Below are positions 5,579-6,435 of a DNA stretch of 6,435 nt, piece by piece. A program made the position numbers and the translations under genes. Positions within the stretch are counted from its first letter, which is position 1, and the number at the start of each line of letters is the position of its first letter. Under the pieces are notes generated by a model. The model had not been told where the DNA came from. It was given only the letters and a program-made list of their open reading frames with translations, and searched no databases. The stretch comes from Sulfurimonas sp. GTDB taxonomy: Bacteria; Campylobacterota; Campylobacteria; Campylobacterales; Sulfurimonadaceae. The stretch lies in assembly GCA_002733945.2 (NCBI GenBank), contig NVXO02000002.1, positions 101,736 through 108,170 of the forward strand, given 5' to 3'.

Positions 5579-6435
5579 ATGAATCAACTTGCAATAATTG
5601 GACCAACTGCATCGGGAAAGAGTGATTTGGCTATAAAAATCGCTCTTCAATCAAATGCGTATATACTTTCTATAGACTCTCTAAGCATCTATAAGGAGAT
5701 AAATATAGTCTCCGCTAAACCTTCAGCAGAAGAGCTCTCCCAAGTGAAACACTTTGGTATAAATGTTTTAAAACCTGATGAGTACTTTAGTGTTGACATC
5801 TTTATTTCACTTTATAAGGATATTGTTAAAAAATGTAAAGAGGATAAAAAGAATCTTGTTATAGTTGGCGGTACCTCTTTTTATCTAAAAGCTTTGATGC
5901 AAGGGCTCTCTACGCTTCCATCTATTTCAAAAGAGATAAAAGAAAAAGTCAACAAACAGCTAAAAGACTTGACAGCTTGTTATGAAATGCTTGTTCAAGA
6001 AGATGCTTCATACATGAAAAATATTGATAAAAATGATAGTTACCGAATTGAAAAAGCTCTACTTATTTATGAGGCGTCAGGTCTAACTCCTACAAAATGG
6101 TTTGAACTTAACCCACCTCAAGCTGTTATAGAAAATCTAGCTATTTACAACATAGATGTATCCAGAGATACTATTAGACAGCGAATAAAAAAACGCACAT
6201 CTGCCATGCTAGAGATGGGTTTAATAGATGAAGTCTGTTTCTTAGAGAAGAAATACTCACGATTACCACACTCAATGAGTAGTATCGGAATTGTCGAAGT
6301 TTTAGATTTTCTTGATGGAAAGATAAAAAAAGATGAGATGTGCGAACTAATATCAATTCATACTGCACAACTCGCCAAACGCCAACAAACTTTTAATAAA
6401 ACACAGTTTGATGACATTATTAGTGCTCCTCTAGA
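5579..6435 (+). CDS. miaA: tRNA dimethylallyltransferase (3' end beyond window)
   Basis: MiaA transfers a dimethylallyl group to N6 of adenosine 37 in tRNAs that read codons starting with U, the first step toward ms2i6A. The reading frame is open from ATG at 5579 to the right edge (285 codons plus two bases), and only a short C-terminal part is missing. The P-loop GPTASGKS is at residues 8-15 and the catalytic-region Asp33 of DSLSIY at 33-38. INIVSAKP at 41-48 replaces the common IGTAKP form. VGGTSFYLKAL spans 96-106, NDSYRIEKAL 152-161, and QLAKRQQTF 264-272. The variants resemble Helicobacter and Campylobacter MiaA as I recall them. The P-loop begins at codon 8, so the start is fixed. No Shine-Dalgarno sequence precedes it: the bases are TTCACC. 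It is divergent from mqnP. Confidence 0.96.
   Translation, partial: MNQLAIIGPTASGKSDLAIKIALQSNAYILSIDSLSIYKEINIVSAKPSAEELSQVKHFGINVLKPDEYFSVDIFISLYKDIVKKCKEDKKNLVIVGGTSFYLKALMQGLSTLPSISKEIKEKVNKQLKDLTACYEMLVQEDASYMKNIDKNDSYRIEKALLIYEASGLTPTKWFELNPPQAVIENLAIYNIDVSRDTIRQRIKKRTSAMLEMGLIDEVCFLEKKYSRLPHSMSSIGIVEVLDFLDGKIKKDEMCELISIHTAQLAKRQQTFNKTQFDDIISAPL

Noticed and set aside
5709..5726. SAKP in place of TAKP in MiaA as a sign of lost activity
   Set aside because: The P-loop, DS motif, GGT segment and AKRQ motif are intact, and similar substitutions are what I recall in Helicobacter and Campylobacter MiaA, so it is a lineage variant.

Overview
The window is AT-rich chromosomal DNA that looks like Campylobacterota (the former Epsilonproteobacteria), most like a Sulfurimonas-type organism. 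The evidence is a MiaA with the clade-style SLSIY and INIVSAKP segments in place of the usual GTAKP form, an MqnP-type prenyltransferase (futalosine menaquinone route), very tight gene packing, and promoters that show a -10 box without a clear -35 box. The genus is an inference from remembered family features, not a search result.

Layout: almost everything lies on the minus strand in one compact operon. Read in transcription order from about 5513 down to 321, it holds mqnP (UbiA-family prenyltransferase), a 173-aa cytoplasmic protein with a possible PilZ-like C-terminal half, a 172-aa membrane-anchored coiled-coil protein with a small C-terminal helical motif (DUF6115/SwrB-like), ftsW, murG, a DedA-family membrane protein and a DUF420 membrane protein. 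Successive junctions are a 4-nt overlap, a 1-nt overlap, a 4-nt gap, a 4-nt overlap, no gap and a 1-nt overlap, so translational coupling is likely throughout. After a 99-nt spacer with a perfect short palindrome comes the 5' part of a bcp/PrxQ peroxiredoxin gene, cut by the left edge. On the other side of a 65-nt divergent spacer, miaA runs on the plus strand and is cut by the right edge a little before its expected end. No spacer is longer than 300 bases. No tRNA, rRNA, CRISPR array or insertion sequence was seen.

How the genes fit together: MurG makes lipid II and FtsW polymerises it at the division septum. DedA proteins include undecaprenyl-phosphate recyclers, so the middle of the operon may cover consecutive steps of the lipid-carrier cycle. 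MqnP makes another prenyl lipid, menaquinone. The two small proteins before ftsW are uncharacterised and are the least understood part of the window. MiaA modifies A37 of tRNAs, and Bcp removes peroxides.

These are mostly housekeeping genes and I see no clear new defence or mobile system. The points most worth checking are a probable leaderless miaA transcript, the palindromic and partly tandem-repeated element before bcp, the unexplained pair of small genes before ftsW, and an apparently enlarged catalytic loop in FtsW.
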